NCBI GenBank assembly: GCA_051530055.1
Contig: CM121341.1
Span: 13,454,001-13,518,000 of the forward strand
Direction: 5' to 3'
Length of the DNA: 64,000 bases
Origin: Neoechinorhynchus agilis
Lineage: Eukaryota > Acanthocephala
Shown here: piece by piece, positions 1-10,640 of the stretch
How positions within the stretch are numbered: position 1 is the first letter of the stretch
How the letters are laid out: each line of letters begins with the position of its first letter
Notes under the pieces: generated by a model
Told to the model about the DNA's origin: nothing
What the model saw: the letters and a program-made list of their open reading frames with translations, nothing else
Databases searched by the model: none
Position numbers and translations under genes: made by a program

Positions 1-64
1 GGTCGTTTGGTACCGCGCCGCATGACCTGATCAAGGAATTGTCTAAGAGATTCGACGATCCGAT
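1..64 (+). mobile_element. LINE 3'-end fragment, restriction-like-endonuclease type, subfamily 2
   Basis: The first ~60 bases read FGTAPHDLIKELSKR and closely match the 3' coding end of the longer LINE copy at 47.8 kb (FGTAAQDLIKELSKR). It is the tail of an element lying mostly outside the window. Sequence after ~64 no longer matches the 47.8 kb copy. Confidence 0.6.
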
Positions 65-269
65 GGTTACAAAGCATAATCCTGGTTGTGCGAGTGATCC
101 AGATGTTGAAAAATCTAGTGTTATTCAGAAAACAAAGCGCGAATCTTTAAAGTTCTTAATTGTGTCCTGTTTTGTAGTTTTAATTTCTTTTTCATTAGGA
201 AATGATACAATGCTACCTATTGTACTCGCTGACTACATTTATTTTTGGATCTCTTTAAAATGTTTTAAA

Positions 270-938
270 CTATCGCCAGTATTTGAGAGGAACTCGAAAC
301 CAGTACGGGGTGTATCCATAGAAATCATAGTATCCCAATCCCGACAGGAGGCGATTCCTAGCAGCATTTCTGTATGTTTCGTAGACATCAAGATCCTTAT
401 CGTAGGATGCATAATTGTACTTGAACGGCTCCGTGCGACTCAAATCCCTCGCTGCGCATAATCTCCTGAACTGATCGGCTGAAGAGGAGGAATAAAAACT
501 CGGAAACCTGCCGAAATCATCCCGATTTCTGTATACATAAAGATCTAGCGGCGATGAATACGAATACACATTGGGTGATTTCCATCGATAGCTTGGATAA
601 TACGGTCTGCGGTAATAGAAGCGATCATAGTATCGCATCGGGTATTCGTGATAAATGCCATCTTTTAAAGAAAGACTATAGGACGATCGATATCGCGGAG
701 CATAAAATCGATGGTAGCTCGGTAAGGGATAGTATCCAACGTAGGAAGGAGGTGAAATGTAATGGTAGTAACCTTTTCGTACCGAATCCAAATAAGGTCC
801 GCATGGACCCACGGAAAGTGCACGTCGAGAGCGTTGCGTTGACAATCGATCCGCTGATAATGCCCATGTGTATCTATTGTTGATTTCTTCAAAGGGTCCC
901 AAGCTTTGGGCTCTGCGGTAATCGTACAACACGCTCAT
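270..938 (-). CDS. tyrosine-rich hypothetical protein (222 aa)
   Basis: Single uninterrupted reading frame starting at an ATG at 938. About 39 of 222 residues are tyrosine, many in YY or RYY clusters, with abundant Arg, Ser and Pro and only two Cys. I see no signal peptide, membrane segment or known catalytic domain. The composition resembles structural or low-complexity Tyr/Arg-rich proteins (cuticle, eggshell and RNA-binding proteins can look like this), but I do not recognise a family. Such a long frame with coherent low-complexity composition is unlikely by chance in this AT-rich DNA. Whether it is a complete gene or one exon is not clear. The 3' end lies about 200 bp from a LINE fragment at the window edge. 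Confidence 0.5.
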   Translation of the reverse strand: MSVLYDYRRAQSLGPFEEINNRYTWALSADRLSTQRSRRALSVGPCGPYLDSVRKGYYHYISPPSYVGYYPLPSYHRFYAPRYRSSYSLSLKDGIYHEYPMRYYDRFYYRRPYYPSYRWKSPNVYSYSSPLDLYVYRNRDDFGRFPSFYSSSSADQFRRLCAARDLSRTEPFKYNYASYDKDLDVYETYRNAARNRLLSGLGYYDFYGYTPYWFRVPLKYWR

Positions 939-1224
939 CACAAGTGAAGTGCTCTAGATTCTTCATATCAAACGTTTTCTATATCTTACGAGAAAAATAG
1001 ATCTTGGCGCATTATGTTCGCGGCTCGAGTGCACACCATCGTCGATAGTCGCAAATATTTACACATCGAGAAAAAGAAAGGAGGCGGTGATATTTGAGTG
1101 ATACGAAAATGGGTTCGTGAGGATGACACCCGAAACTCGCATATGCTAAATGTGAGAATAGCGTCAATGTTAGCATAATGATTTAATTAAGTCAAAAATT
1201 GTAGGATATACATAATATATTTTT

Positions 1225-1377
1225 TGAATGGTGGTAAACATAATCACGCGGTTAAAGATTCCTTTACTATTATGAAATATTTCGAAAGAGGAAACCTCGC
1301 CTCACCAGTCTCGCGAAATATTCCCCAATAATAAAGGAATCTTTAACCGCAGGATTATGTTACCCACCACCATTCAA
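1225..1377. repeat. foldback (inverted-repeat) element with ~50 bp arms
   Basis: The left arm from 1225 (TGAATGGTGG, then TAATCACGCGGTTAAAGATT) is nearly the reverse complement of the right arm ending at 1377. The ~45 bp loop is unrelated to either arm. No coding capacity. It has the shape of a MITE-like hairpin insertion. I did not find a second copy in the window. Confidence 0.7.
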
Positions 1378-2682
1378 TATTTACCACACCGAAGGATCTT
1401 CGTGATATTATTGATATATTTTGTTTTAGTAAAGGCGAAATAAAGAAAATTTTAATATTTCGTCTTCAAAGTATTAGTCTACTTCAGAATTATAAGTTTT
1501 ACGGACAAAATATTAAAATTACTTTATTTCGCATTGACTAACCAAAATCTTTTGCTAAAGTGATCCTTGAAACTGAAAAATACGGATTTTCCACAAGCCT
1601 GTGAATTATAGATAACAAAAATGTTATCAGAAGCTCTGCATTCCACCCCTCCGATCAACGATGCAAAAATACTGAATTTCTGTTCATTGGTGGGAGTTCT
1701 TATCAAAAAATTAGTCTTGTCTCTCGGAAAACTACTCAAGTATGGAAAACAATATTATATTTCAGTTAGTTTTTATTGCATTATTTGCTGGACATTCGGG
1801 AGATAAAAATGATTAAGCCTTTGATATTTCCAACCCAAAAGGGGAATCGCGCAAAGTTATCAAGACATCTTTCATTGAGTCGAGAATACGTTTCATCTAA
1901 GTTAATCTAAGATGACATTAAAAAAAGGACGATTATTTCACAGCATTATACATTCCACCAGATTTTCCCGCTTTCCTCTTTGATGGAGAAAATAATGCTG
2001 AGTTTCTTAGATGTTTGACTAAAAGAAAGACTGAAAAAGTCCCGTTGAGGAATAATGCGATAATGACTTTTAATCTTTCATCCACAAAAAACGTGACACA
2101 AGGGTTTCTTTAATTTCTTTTTGCGGAAGATTTCACACTTGCTGATTTTTTGATTTAGTGCTATCAATGTCGTGAAATCGATCCAAACCTTAAGTCGCCA
2201 ATACTACTGAAGACTTACAGAGCACAGAAGCAAACCGTTGTCGAGATTCTATGCGACTTGAATGAAATTCTCGGTATTTCGGTAATCTCGAGATCAAATT
2301 TTAAGTCGTAATTTTTGTAGAATGCACGTATTTAAAACCATAGTTTATTTAGTATATTTTCACCGTAGTGAAGATGCTCTCATAATGTCGTAAAACGATT
2401 AACATTCTAGCATAAGATTATCGCATTATTCCATGAAACACGCAGAGAACATTTATCACTACACAAAAAGGTTTTACACTTAAAATTCTTATGTAAATCG
2501 AGATCTCTAGAAATCGAAGCTCAATATAAAATAGATAAGTGCTTTACATGTGAATAAAAACGTTAAATCGTACACTGATGAGAATATGGAGATGTTCAAA
2601 TTCGAAGTCAAAGGACGATATGAGAGCACACAGTCCATCGAATTTGGTGCAGGAAGTGATTGAATAACTTAAACTCTGAAAC
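1378..2682. other. AT-rich stretch, nothing assignable
   Basis: Only short open frames without recognisable domains. No repeat shared with the rest of the window was noticed. Possibly intergenic or old decayed insertions. Confidence 0.4.
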
Positions 2683-2765
2683 GTACGGTTGTGAGTTTGT
2701 ACGCATCCATCCGGATCTAGTACTGTGCCCCCTGGAGGTATCTGGGGATCCGTAGGTAGCTTCTC
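2683..2765. repeat. remnant related to the 45.5 kb foldback repeat
   Basis: The stretch contains GGTTGTGAGTTTGTAC followed by a CCGGAT motif, and then CCTGGAGGTATCTG and GGGATCCG. The same elements, in related order, occur in the arms of the foldback at 45531-45812. It looks like a shortened, diverged copy. Confidence 0.4.
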
Positions 2766-2999
2766 TGACCAAAATCGGTGGACTTTGTGCCGATAGATCA
2801 ACGCATACGCTAAATAAGGAGGATATGAGAGCAGTTCGTAAACCTCGAATGTAATTCAGAAAAACTAAACACAAATCGTTCTCCGAGAGAGCAATGAAAA
2901 CGAAAGCACTTAGAGAAGTGTCAAGTATCAGACACTCTTGGGCTCAAGAGTAGCATACGAATGGAACCATTAAGAGATTCTACTGCCACACGAGAACCC

Positions 3000-3800
3000 T
3001 CAGTTCCTTACCAATCACCATACTTAGAGTACATCTACATAACGCTCTCTCAAACTTCGCTCCGGCAGCCGAAATTAAACCATTATCGGTATCTATCCTT
3101 TTCAATCAGCCAATCTGCAAATGACATCACAGGAGATTGATCCAATGATAGCAAATCTTCACTCTCTTGGTCTTGAACATCTGATCATTTTTGGTGATTT
3201 CAATAATCTTCCTACATCACTATATCTCCTTGACTTCATCCGGCTAGTAAAATTTCCTACCCGCTGCAACTCACATCTCGATAAAATCTTTACTAACATC
3301 CACAAATACAAAGCTGCCAAAAAACTAACTCCAATCTCTTCCCCAGGACCATTTCGCAATAATCCTTTCTCCTTCCGCTCCTCCTCAACGTGTCCGGTCA
3401 TCCTCCTTTACAGCCTGGGATATGAGAGATCAAAACATTTTTCACCCGAATCCCTCGGAAGCTATGCTTTCTGACTACAGCTATTCCGAGGAAAACCATT
3501 CGCCTTTCCCCCTTTCTTGAAAATGCTCCAAATAAAGGTGAATAAAGATTACCACGCATGCAATCCTGATTTCCCCCGCCTTCAATCCACCCTCGCTCAT
3601 CACATTCTCAATTCGCGCACGACCTTTTCGTGCACAAACTCGCCTCCTCTCCCACTCACCTCAGGTGGAAAAACACGAAAAGTGCTCTAAGCATAGAAAG
3701 ACAAAAAACCTTCTCTAACCTATCAAACTCCGATCTCCTTGCTACACTAAATTCTATCAATGCGCAACTTTTTGACTCTCACTAACACGCAAACAAACAA
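3000..3800 (+). mobile_element. LINE fragment, CR1/L2-like endonuclease C-terminus and linker
   Basis: The frame at 3121-3474 contains IIFGDFNNLP and then VKFPTRCNSHLDKIFTN. These are the GDFN and FPTR..LD.I motifs of the apurinic-like endonuclease of CR1/L2/Jockey-type LINEs. A related frame lies on the opposite strand at 28.98-29.25 kb. Downstream, to ~3800, broken frames rich in Ser/Thr/Pro look like the endonuclease-RT linker. Truncated at both ends; no RT is seen. Confidence 0.65.
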
Positions 3801-4199
3801 TCACCCCTTTCCAGAATTACGCCATCTGTGTTACCGTATGCTTTACACTCGATCAGATCGTTACTTTGCACTTCGACAAATTTGACTCCGCATCAGCGAC
3901 TATTCATCCGTCCTAGAAATCCAATTTATACACAAAAGCTACCCTCCTGGTTGTTATAATATATGCCTGAACTAGACCTGAACTAGGTTTTATTGAGCCA
4001 ACGAAACGAAATAACAAAACGAACGTGCGCACACTTGAAACCGCCACTATCGATCAGTCGATTGTGACGCTCAATATCACACTGGTTATGTGGACCGAAA
4101 CATGCGTGGTACAAGAAGCCTATTTAGAACTCCAAATATGATGACAAGGTGGAAAAGATAGAAGTGCTAAACGCCAATCATGGATATGCGAGTATGTAC
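3801..4199. other. unassigned spacer between two LINE fragments
   Basis: No open frame or repeat that I could assign. It probably contains the 5' untranslated part of the LINE that starts near 4.2 kb. Confidence 0.3.
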
Positions 4200-4213
4200 A
4201 TGGCTTATAAAGA

Positions 4214-5700
4214 ATGTTTCAACTAAGAGCCTCGTCCCTTATCCTGATTAAGAACAAACGTCGAACAATGAAGCATCTTCAAAGGAGACATGAAGATGAC
4301 GATGAAGACGGTCTAAATAAAGAACCGAATTACATCACACAAGGACATACTCACGATCAGATCGACGAGATAACCAGAAGACAATCGAAAAGAATTAGAA
4401 GACCGTCCCGATACCTAGTGGAAAACTACGATTTCGGAGGGGGAGAACGACGTAAAAAGTCAATGTTAAAATAATCGATCTGCGCGCATTGAACGCTAGC
4501 ATATTAGGTTACGTTATTCCTTTCTCAATGTTTTCGCACGGCCACCGACAAAGCTTCAAATAAACATTGTCGAGGATGCAAATCCTCAACAAAGTATACC
4601 TTCGGCTGGATCCGGTAGCGTAGTCCGTTACATTGATCTGTCGATTAAAAAAGAAAATTATGTCTGCAAGATGACGGCGATACCAGTATCAACAAAGGAA
4701 TCTACTTGGTCGAGATTCCTCAAACCATGGCTTGATACGAAGAAGGAAGATAATATTACTAGAATCAAATCAACCTCTGGAACGGAACCCTAAAAATGGT
4801 CTTTGTTAATAAAGAATATATGGACGACTATTCGTCATTTGTCAAAAATCACAATGAGGGAAAGCACTATTCGCTACAGGTGCTCACGAATCGTTCGACC
4901 TTCATTGCTCATAATATCGGTTGTTTGACGTCCAATGAAAGTATCAAAGAATTCGAGGATAAGTTTCATGTCAAATTCAAATTCCATTTCAAATCCAAAA
5001 AACAGCCAAACCTATTCCTGTAGGTGTCGTAGAAGCTGACATGGATCAAGTACAAGTGATATGTGCAAAACGATGGATTTTCCAATGTATGGAAATTTCC
5101 TTCTCCAAAGACACAACAACCGAAGCAAATTATACTTTTCCGCAATGCAACATCTGTCTACAATGGGGTCATTGGTGCCGGAATTGTCCCAGCAAAATTC
5201 AATAATGCTGCTTCTGCTCAGAACTCCATCATATGTCAGTCTGCAACAACAAGATTGTCAAGTGCGGAAATTGTGGTGGTCCTCATAGGAGTTATTTTAA
5301 AGGATGCCGCTGCTTTAAGGAATATGTAAACGCTTGTAGAGCGGGTACATCGGGTGCTAGCAACAAAAACTAGATTCCTACGATGGTATCTAAAACCGTG
5401 GTCCAGGAGACTCCTAAGGCCGCTGCTGATAACGGTCGAAGCATCTTGAATGAGAATATAATATGTCAGAGAATCTTTGAGAAAGTATTGGAGGAAGTGT
5501 CGCACCGAATAACAATGCTCTTCAATAATATGCAGAACCAACTAGCTGAACATATTCACAAGCTACTTACCTTGATACAACCAGCAACGCCCAACCAGTT
5601 CGCTTCAGTCTCGGATTGCAACCCGAACAATGGTGTCAAGATGGTCTCTGCACAACCTAAAGGTAAGCGGGGTTTGCCAAAGGCCGTGACAAAGTGAACA
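4214..5700 (+). pseudogene. LINE A ORF1, gag-like zinc-knuckle protein (decayed)
   Basis: The N-terminal part (4214-4474) is acidic then basic, typical of a nucleic-acid-binding ORF1. A middle frame lies at 4796-5023. At 5140-5320 three knuckle-like cysteine clusters occur in a row: CNICLQWGHWCRNC, CCFCSELHHMSVC and CGNCGGPHRSYFKGC. That is the triple CCHC arrangement of I/Jockey-type ORF1 proteins, which coat LINE RNA. A further frame (5383-5697) is probably the C-terminus. Frame changes and stop codons separate the parts, so it is not functional here. Confidence 0.6.
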
Positions 5701-5791
5701 AGAAAGCTCCACGCAGTGCTGATAATGATGTCCCAGCCAGTAGAATCATTACTAGCGATTCTGATGCACATATAGAGCCCATTTCCATCGA

Positions 5792-7795
5792 ATGATGCTC
5801 AGTGGGACCTCTCCAGCACGCCTAAATCTTCACTGCCTTCAGTGGAGCTCCAATTTTTTCGATTACATTAACCAGGATTTTATTTGCTTCCAAGAAGTAA
5901 AGAAAGCAGCCTTCGAATTTAATAATTTATTACCTACTTCAGTTTTGATGAAATACGACGTTTTCCCTACTTTTCCGTTAAACCCTCATTCCTCTGGCCT
6001 ATTGTCTCTATTCAAGAAAAAGTTATGCGTCTCTCTTGTTCAAAGTTATGTAAATGAGAACTTATCTTTCGCTCTATTCGAGATGAAAGGAAAAGCTGGA
6101 GGAAACTTTTTAATAGGAAATGTGTATGTTCGCCCTAATTTAATCCATAAATCCACAACCAAGGACATTCTTCAACACATTCTTGGCATTGGGAACATTC
6201 TCTTGTTCGAGGATTTTAATGATCCGTCCGGTAAATGGACCCGGGCTGTGGCCAATCGTGATGGCACACACGAATTCATCTGTCTTATTCAACCTACTTT
6301 TGACAGGCTCCATAACAATTCTCATTCCTTCTTGGATGGTTGTTTCGCCCCATTGGATCGACGCGTGACAATATCCCTCGCCAAACAGACGTCGATTGCG
6401 GAAATTTGATTCCGTGATATGTTGACATGGAATATTACGGACGACCTGTCATTATCCCGAAAATATCGCTTCTTTCCCCTGAATGTAGCCTTCTTCAATT
6501 TCGCAATCAAGCGTACAATGCCGAATCATAGTACCCTTCCGGCGTGGAATCATCTAATTTCTAAAATGTCCAATATATTTTTATCAGTGCCTAATTATTC
6601 TGTAACTGGTAGGGTAACCTTGAATTATTTGCGATATTGTGCGGCTCAAGCAAAGAAAGCCATTCTTTTACAGGATGGCGCGTCTAAGCGTATTTGGACG
6701 CGAAAATGCTGGGCTTGCAATTATGGGCTTCATTTAGCCGTTCATCAGCGGATCATTAAGCGTCTTTCATCTTCCACTAAATCTTTCTGGTGCATTCTAA
6801 AAAAACTCCAAATATGTTAGGTGGAGAGTCAGAGCGGCTCGTTGGATTCGAGACACCTCTGACAAATCAGTGGTTAATGAGATTATTGAGAAATTATCGT
6901 TTGGTGCTGGCTTAGTGCCTAATGGTAACTGGCTGAAGTTGCCTCTGCTGCGATCCCTAAATAATGGAGACTTGACTTCGAATGATTTGCTAAGGGCTTC
7001 GGACAAATCCGTCAAGATGTCTACGAATAATTTCTCGGCGCCCTCGAAATGCTTTAAATTTATTGATCAATCAATAAAACCAGCAATTATTTCCTGCAAT
7101 CTATGGGCATCTAGGGACGAATGGGAAAAAATTAACACATCACGCCGTATCCTCCTGGTTAAAGGCAAAAAACATACAGTTACTTCCCCATCTGACCCGA
7201 GGCCTATCTCAATACAAAATTCTCTGGTATCGTTATATGACAAGGTACTCGCTGACTACCTCATGGAATTTTGTGTGGAGAAGGACATCATCTCCTCAAA
7301 CTGTCATGGTTTCTTCGAGGGTAGGTCGGTCATTTCGGCCGTTAGGGATATCTATTCTGCTCTTTCCCAAAACCCATGCAAATACAAATGCCTAGTTTCT
7401 TTTGATTTCTCGGCGGCCTGTGACAATATCAACCTGCAGTTTGTGTTGAGTTATATGTATTTCCTCAATTTTCCTAACGATATTCTTGCCCGCCTGAGGG
7501 ATATACTTAGTTCAAAATCCTTTTACTTCGAGGACGACACGGACGGCAGTTTTCTTCCCAACTAACACCGCTATCGCCAATATTATTCCTGATTGCGATA
7601 CAATTCATCTCGGGCTATTCAATAAATGGGGTGAAAACGATTATCTACGCAGACGACATTAGCGCGGTTCTTTTTATCGATAACTCCTGGGAACTCCCGG
7701 TGTTAATGAGAGATCTTGTATCTTTTATTAATCGGCAGTCAAACTTAATGGGCCTAAGCTTGAATTGCAATAAAACAAACATTATGGCCGTGGCA
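5792..7795 (+). pseudogene. LINE A ORF2, endonuclease-reverse transcriptase (decayed)
   Basis: The endonuclease portion (5792-6409) shows FICFQEVKK near the start and FEDFNDPSGKW and HSFLDGCFAP near the end, so the usual GDFN reads EDFN. The RT portion (6870-7565, then 7631-7795) shows SPSDPRPISIQNS, FDFSAACDNIN and the catalytic YADD box. The conserved GVPQGSP motif expected between 7565 and 7631 is not intact, and stops separate the endonuclease, linker and RT frames. ORF2 would nick target DNA and prime reverse transcription of LINE RNA. This copy is dead and truncated at its 3' side. Confidence 0.75.
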
Positions 7796-8519
7796 AGTGC
7801 AAATCCAATTTTTTCGATGATCTGAACATCATCTTTCCATTTGTTACCCGAAGCAACGTTCGAATATACCCACGCGGATTCCTTCAGTATTTCGTCTTTC
7901 GAACACGGTTTAATTGGTACTAAGCGATCAGAAATACGTTCCAAATAGTCGCCTTCTCTCATCTTTAGAACAGAAAGTTCACGTTTTATATCTGCCATTC
8001 GCTTTGTTCCCTTTTGGAATCAAGTGTCCGCCATTTCTTTTCCATAACCATACAAAACTCTCGGTCATCATGGCCAAAGTAGTCGTGATGTAGATGGAAG
8101 TTGGTTCGGCTACTCCAACTAAACAAATCCTTCGTCTTCTCATTCACAGGCGGCAACTCATCATCGCCTGCTAGCCGGCTACCATCATCAAAAGGCGACT
8201 GAGATTCCTCAGTTTCATCAACACAAGGGAGTTATCACCGCGAACCTGCTCACCACCGGAGTCCTCAATCATTACACGGCGAGTCCTTTTGGAACCATGA
8301 GAATGAAGGGTAGCATTCTCACGAATCAAATCAAGATTCTCTTGATCAAGCTCGACCCGAGTATGCTGACGCTTTCGTCGGTGCCGGCGGATAATGGGAC
8401 TTTCCTATCCTGGTTCATCCTCGTCGTCGTCGCAAATAAAACCCGCAAACTCTTCTGAATCGATTTGATCCTCCTCTTCATCGGAGGATTCGTGACCAAT
8501 GACGTCATTTGTCTCCGAC
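7796..8519 (-). pseudogene. SPT6-like: SPT6-like transcription elongation factor, 5' part only
   Basis: From an ATG at 8519 the minus strand reads an acidic N-terminus (MSETNDVIGHESSDEEEDQ, then FAGFICDDDEDE), a basic RRHRRKR stretch, and ENLDLIREN followed by KRTRRVMIEDS. These are in the same order as the acidic N-terminus of SPT6 (GFINDDDDEDE, DFDLIEEN, YRRVKKMSDD). Further on, GDYLERISDRLVPIK and ESAWVYSNVA, then IIEKIGFAL, match the SPT6 region around DLPERFQLRSIPVK and EEADWIYRNAF. SPT6 is a histone chaperone that travels with RNA polymerase II. There is a TAG after DDDEDEPG and a frame change near 8225. The rest of the gene is absent; the piece is cut off by LINE A. A second scrap of the same region lies at 10.2 kb. 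Confidence 0.6.
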
Positions 8520-8587
8520 ATTTTTGTTTAGTCCGTTTCGATTTTCACTTCTGATGATCTGATCACCATATTGTTTGGAAATTTTTT

Positions 8588-8650
8588 AAAATCTGTGCCA
8601 ATCGAGCAGAAGGGAATGGCCCACGGGTTGAAATGTATAAACATTTTATC
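8588..8650 (-). pseudogene. captured fragment of an XRCC3 exon (~60 bp)
   Basis: The stretch is nearly identical to 55047-55105 inside the XRCC3-like gene. Read on the minus strand it keeps the exon frame: CLYISTRGPFPSARLAQI here against CLYISTEGPFPSARLAQI in the gene. Similarity stops abruptly on both sides; 3' of it the LINE B endonuclease begins. Confidence 0.7.
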
Positions 8651-10216
8651 GATTTCCAATGGAATTTCCCCTCCAACCAACCCTAATTTCCGAGTTTACT
8701 TCCCCAGATTTGTCTTACGCTTTATTTTCAATACGTATCTTGGGGAGGAAATTGCTCTTAAGTAATTTCTATATTAAACCTAGGAAAATACACCTCACTC
8801 ATAATAAAGATCTTATAAAAAATGTTTTAGCATCCGGAATTGACTTTTGCTTTGGAGATTTCAACGACCCTTCTCACAAATGGATAAAGGCCATTTTACG
8901 TTCGGATGATACCCATGACCTTATTGTCCCTGCGGATCCGATGTTTACCGACGGCAGGTCTCATTCTTTTCTAGATTTGTGTCTTGCTCGAAGTAACTCA
9001 TTCGTTAAAACCAAACTGGTTTCTCAATGATCAATTTTCCGTATTGCTGGACACGATATCTTAGTGTGGGAATTGGGACGGAATATTCTTTTGTGCCGTA
9101 AATTTAAATTTAGTACACTTAACATCAACATCTTTAACGCTGCCATAAATTTTGCTTTCACTTTTGGCGCTTTTGATCAGCTCAAGGGCTTAAATGAATT
9201 TGTGGTCACAGCTAGTGACTCGATTTTAACAACGGCCACGAGAAGTATCGGGTCGAAAATGTTGAAACCAAAAGTACTCTCCCTGTATTGCAGGCAACTT
9301 TTTATGGCTAAGGCAATCGATGATCGGGAGTCGATTAAGATTTGGTCCTCTTTATACTGGCCCTGTAGAACTCGATTTCAAATAGCTTGCGACAGTAAGC
9401 GAATTAGCCATTTTATGCTTTGTTCCTCTCCTTGGCGGCATGTCGTTGCACCAAAAAGATTTTGTCCGTGGAAAAGGGCTGCAGCGAGTTGGATTAAAAC
9501 CTCGGGGTGGGACGATGTTATTAGCGCTCTTTGCATTGAACATTGCAATGGAGCAAGTAATGTCCCGGTCTTCAATAATTTTATTCAAATTAAGCCTCGT
9601 CGTTTTGATTTACGCCGGAATGATTTTATCATTTGGTGGGGTTCAAGAAATCTTACATCGAACAATGGTTCTTCCCCCTGTTTCAAAGTAAAAAAAGGTA
9701 AGGCTGTTTCTTCACCTAGTGATGTGAGACCTATCTCCATTCAGAATTCGTTTGTTTCCATATACGAGCGAGTTTTGGCGAAAATTATAATGGATTTTTC
9801 TTTTAAACATCACCTTGTTGATGAGCGCTGTCATGGTTTCCTCTCGGGGAAATCTGTTCATAATGCGATTGCTCAAATAATACATAACCTTTTTAGCCAC
9901 CCCTAGTCAACAAACATTCTTATCTCTTTCGATATTTCTAAAGCTTTTGATAATATTGACATTGCTTTTATGGTGAATATTTTGAGATTTTTTGTTTTCC
10001 TTTTAATATAATTGCTAGGGTGAACAACATCCTGAAATGTAAACGATTTTTCTTTGCAGCTGATCCATCAAGATCTATATTCTATCAATCCAAAGGGGTT
10101 CCTCAAGGCTCACCTTTATCACCCATACTTTTTTGCTTGGTAACTCAATTTTTGATTAAAAATTGTACGATTTGTCGTAGCGTCACTATGTACGCTGATG
10201 ACCATACTGTAGTTAT
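8651..10216 (+). mobile_element. LINE copy B, ORF2 fragment (endonuclease C-terminus to RT)
   Basis: The frame at 8659-9030 has CFGDFNDPSHKW and HSFLDLCLARS (endonuclease end). The frame at 9064-9906 (280 aa) carries SPSDVRPISIQNSFVS and CHGFLSGKSVH. After one stop, FDISKAFDNIDIAF follows, then GVPQGSPLSP (10100) and MYADDHTVV. This copy is almost identical to copy C at 24.36-25.83 kb, so one is a recent copy of the other or both come from one source. It is cut off just after the YADD box, where SPT6-like sequence follows. ORF1 and the N-terminal endonuclease are missing. Confidence 0.8.
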
Positions 10217-10271
10217 CAGTTCCGCGAACCTCCTCACCATCGGAGTCCTCAATCATTACACGGCGAGTCCT
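10209..10271 (-). pseudogene. second SPT6-like scrap
   Basis: About 55 bp matching 8230-8285 (minus-strand reading TRRVMIEDSDGEEVRGT). It begins at the sequence AGTTATCA, which is shared by LINE B and the SPT6-like sequence, and ends at GCGAGTCCT. Confidence 0.6.
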
Positions 10272-10284
10272 GGCACAGTATCGT

Positions 10285-10640
10285 AGAACGCAACGATCGA
10301 GTAAATTGTTTCCTCTGTATTCAAGAATTCCTAGATGTGATGACTGCGAATCATGATCCCGTTAAGGCTTTGCGATAAGTCGGTGAGAATATTGTTGGTA
10401 TCCTTTTTGACTAAAAAACGCGAAACAAATCGATATTCGAAGTTCCGCCAATATTACCGATGAAGAATAAGTCCCAAAATGCGATTCTGCGATCAGCATG
10501 GTCCGGAGATTAGAAGCCGAACGCTAAAGCAAATAAGCTCCATTCACATGCAAGAAACCGAGCGCGTAGCTATCAAAGATTCTACGGGAGGGTATATCGA
10601 GGTTGCAAAGATCGATTATGTACGTCTAATCGATTTCTGA
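10285..10640 (+). pseudogene. decayed GID8-like (CTLH/CRA) gene fragment
   Basis: The reading ERNDRVNCFLCIQEFLDVM then TANHDPVKALR lines up with LLERHEQLEFILRCQELLDKM then SDNHDPIGALR of the GID8-like gene at 19.05 kb. About 200 bp later, MQETERVAIKDS matches MRETERLAAMDA. Stops and frame changes lie between. This is a far more diverged relative than the other three copies in the window, so it is an old paralogue or an old copy of another family member. Confidence 0.55.

Larger units (their letters stand above)
4200..7795 (+). mobile_element. LINE copy A (ORF1 + endonuclease/RT ORF2), 3' end lost
   Basis: A two-ORF non-LTR retrotransposon on the + strand: a gag-like ORF1 with CCHC knuckles, then ORF2 with an endonuclease (5.8-6.4 kb) and reverse transcriptase (6.87-7.8 kb). 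It belongs to the same family as copies B (8.65 kb) and C (23.5 kb): compare SPSDPRPISIQNS here with SPSDVRPISIQNS in those copies. It stops after the RT motif YADDISAV and the following GLSLN segment, where sequence reading as an SPT6-like gene on the other strand begins. Confidence 0.8.
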
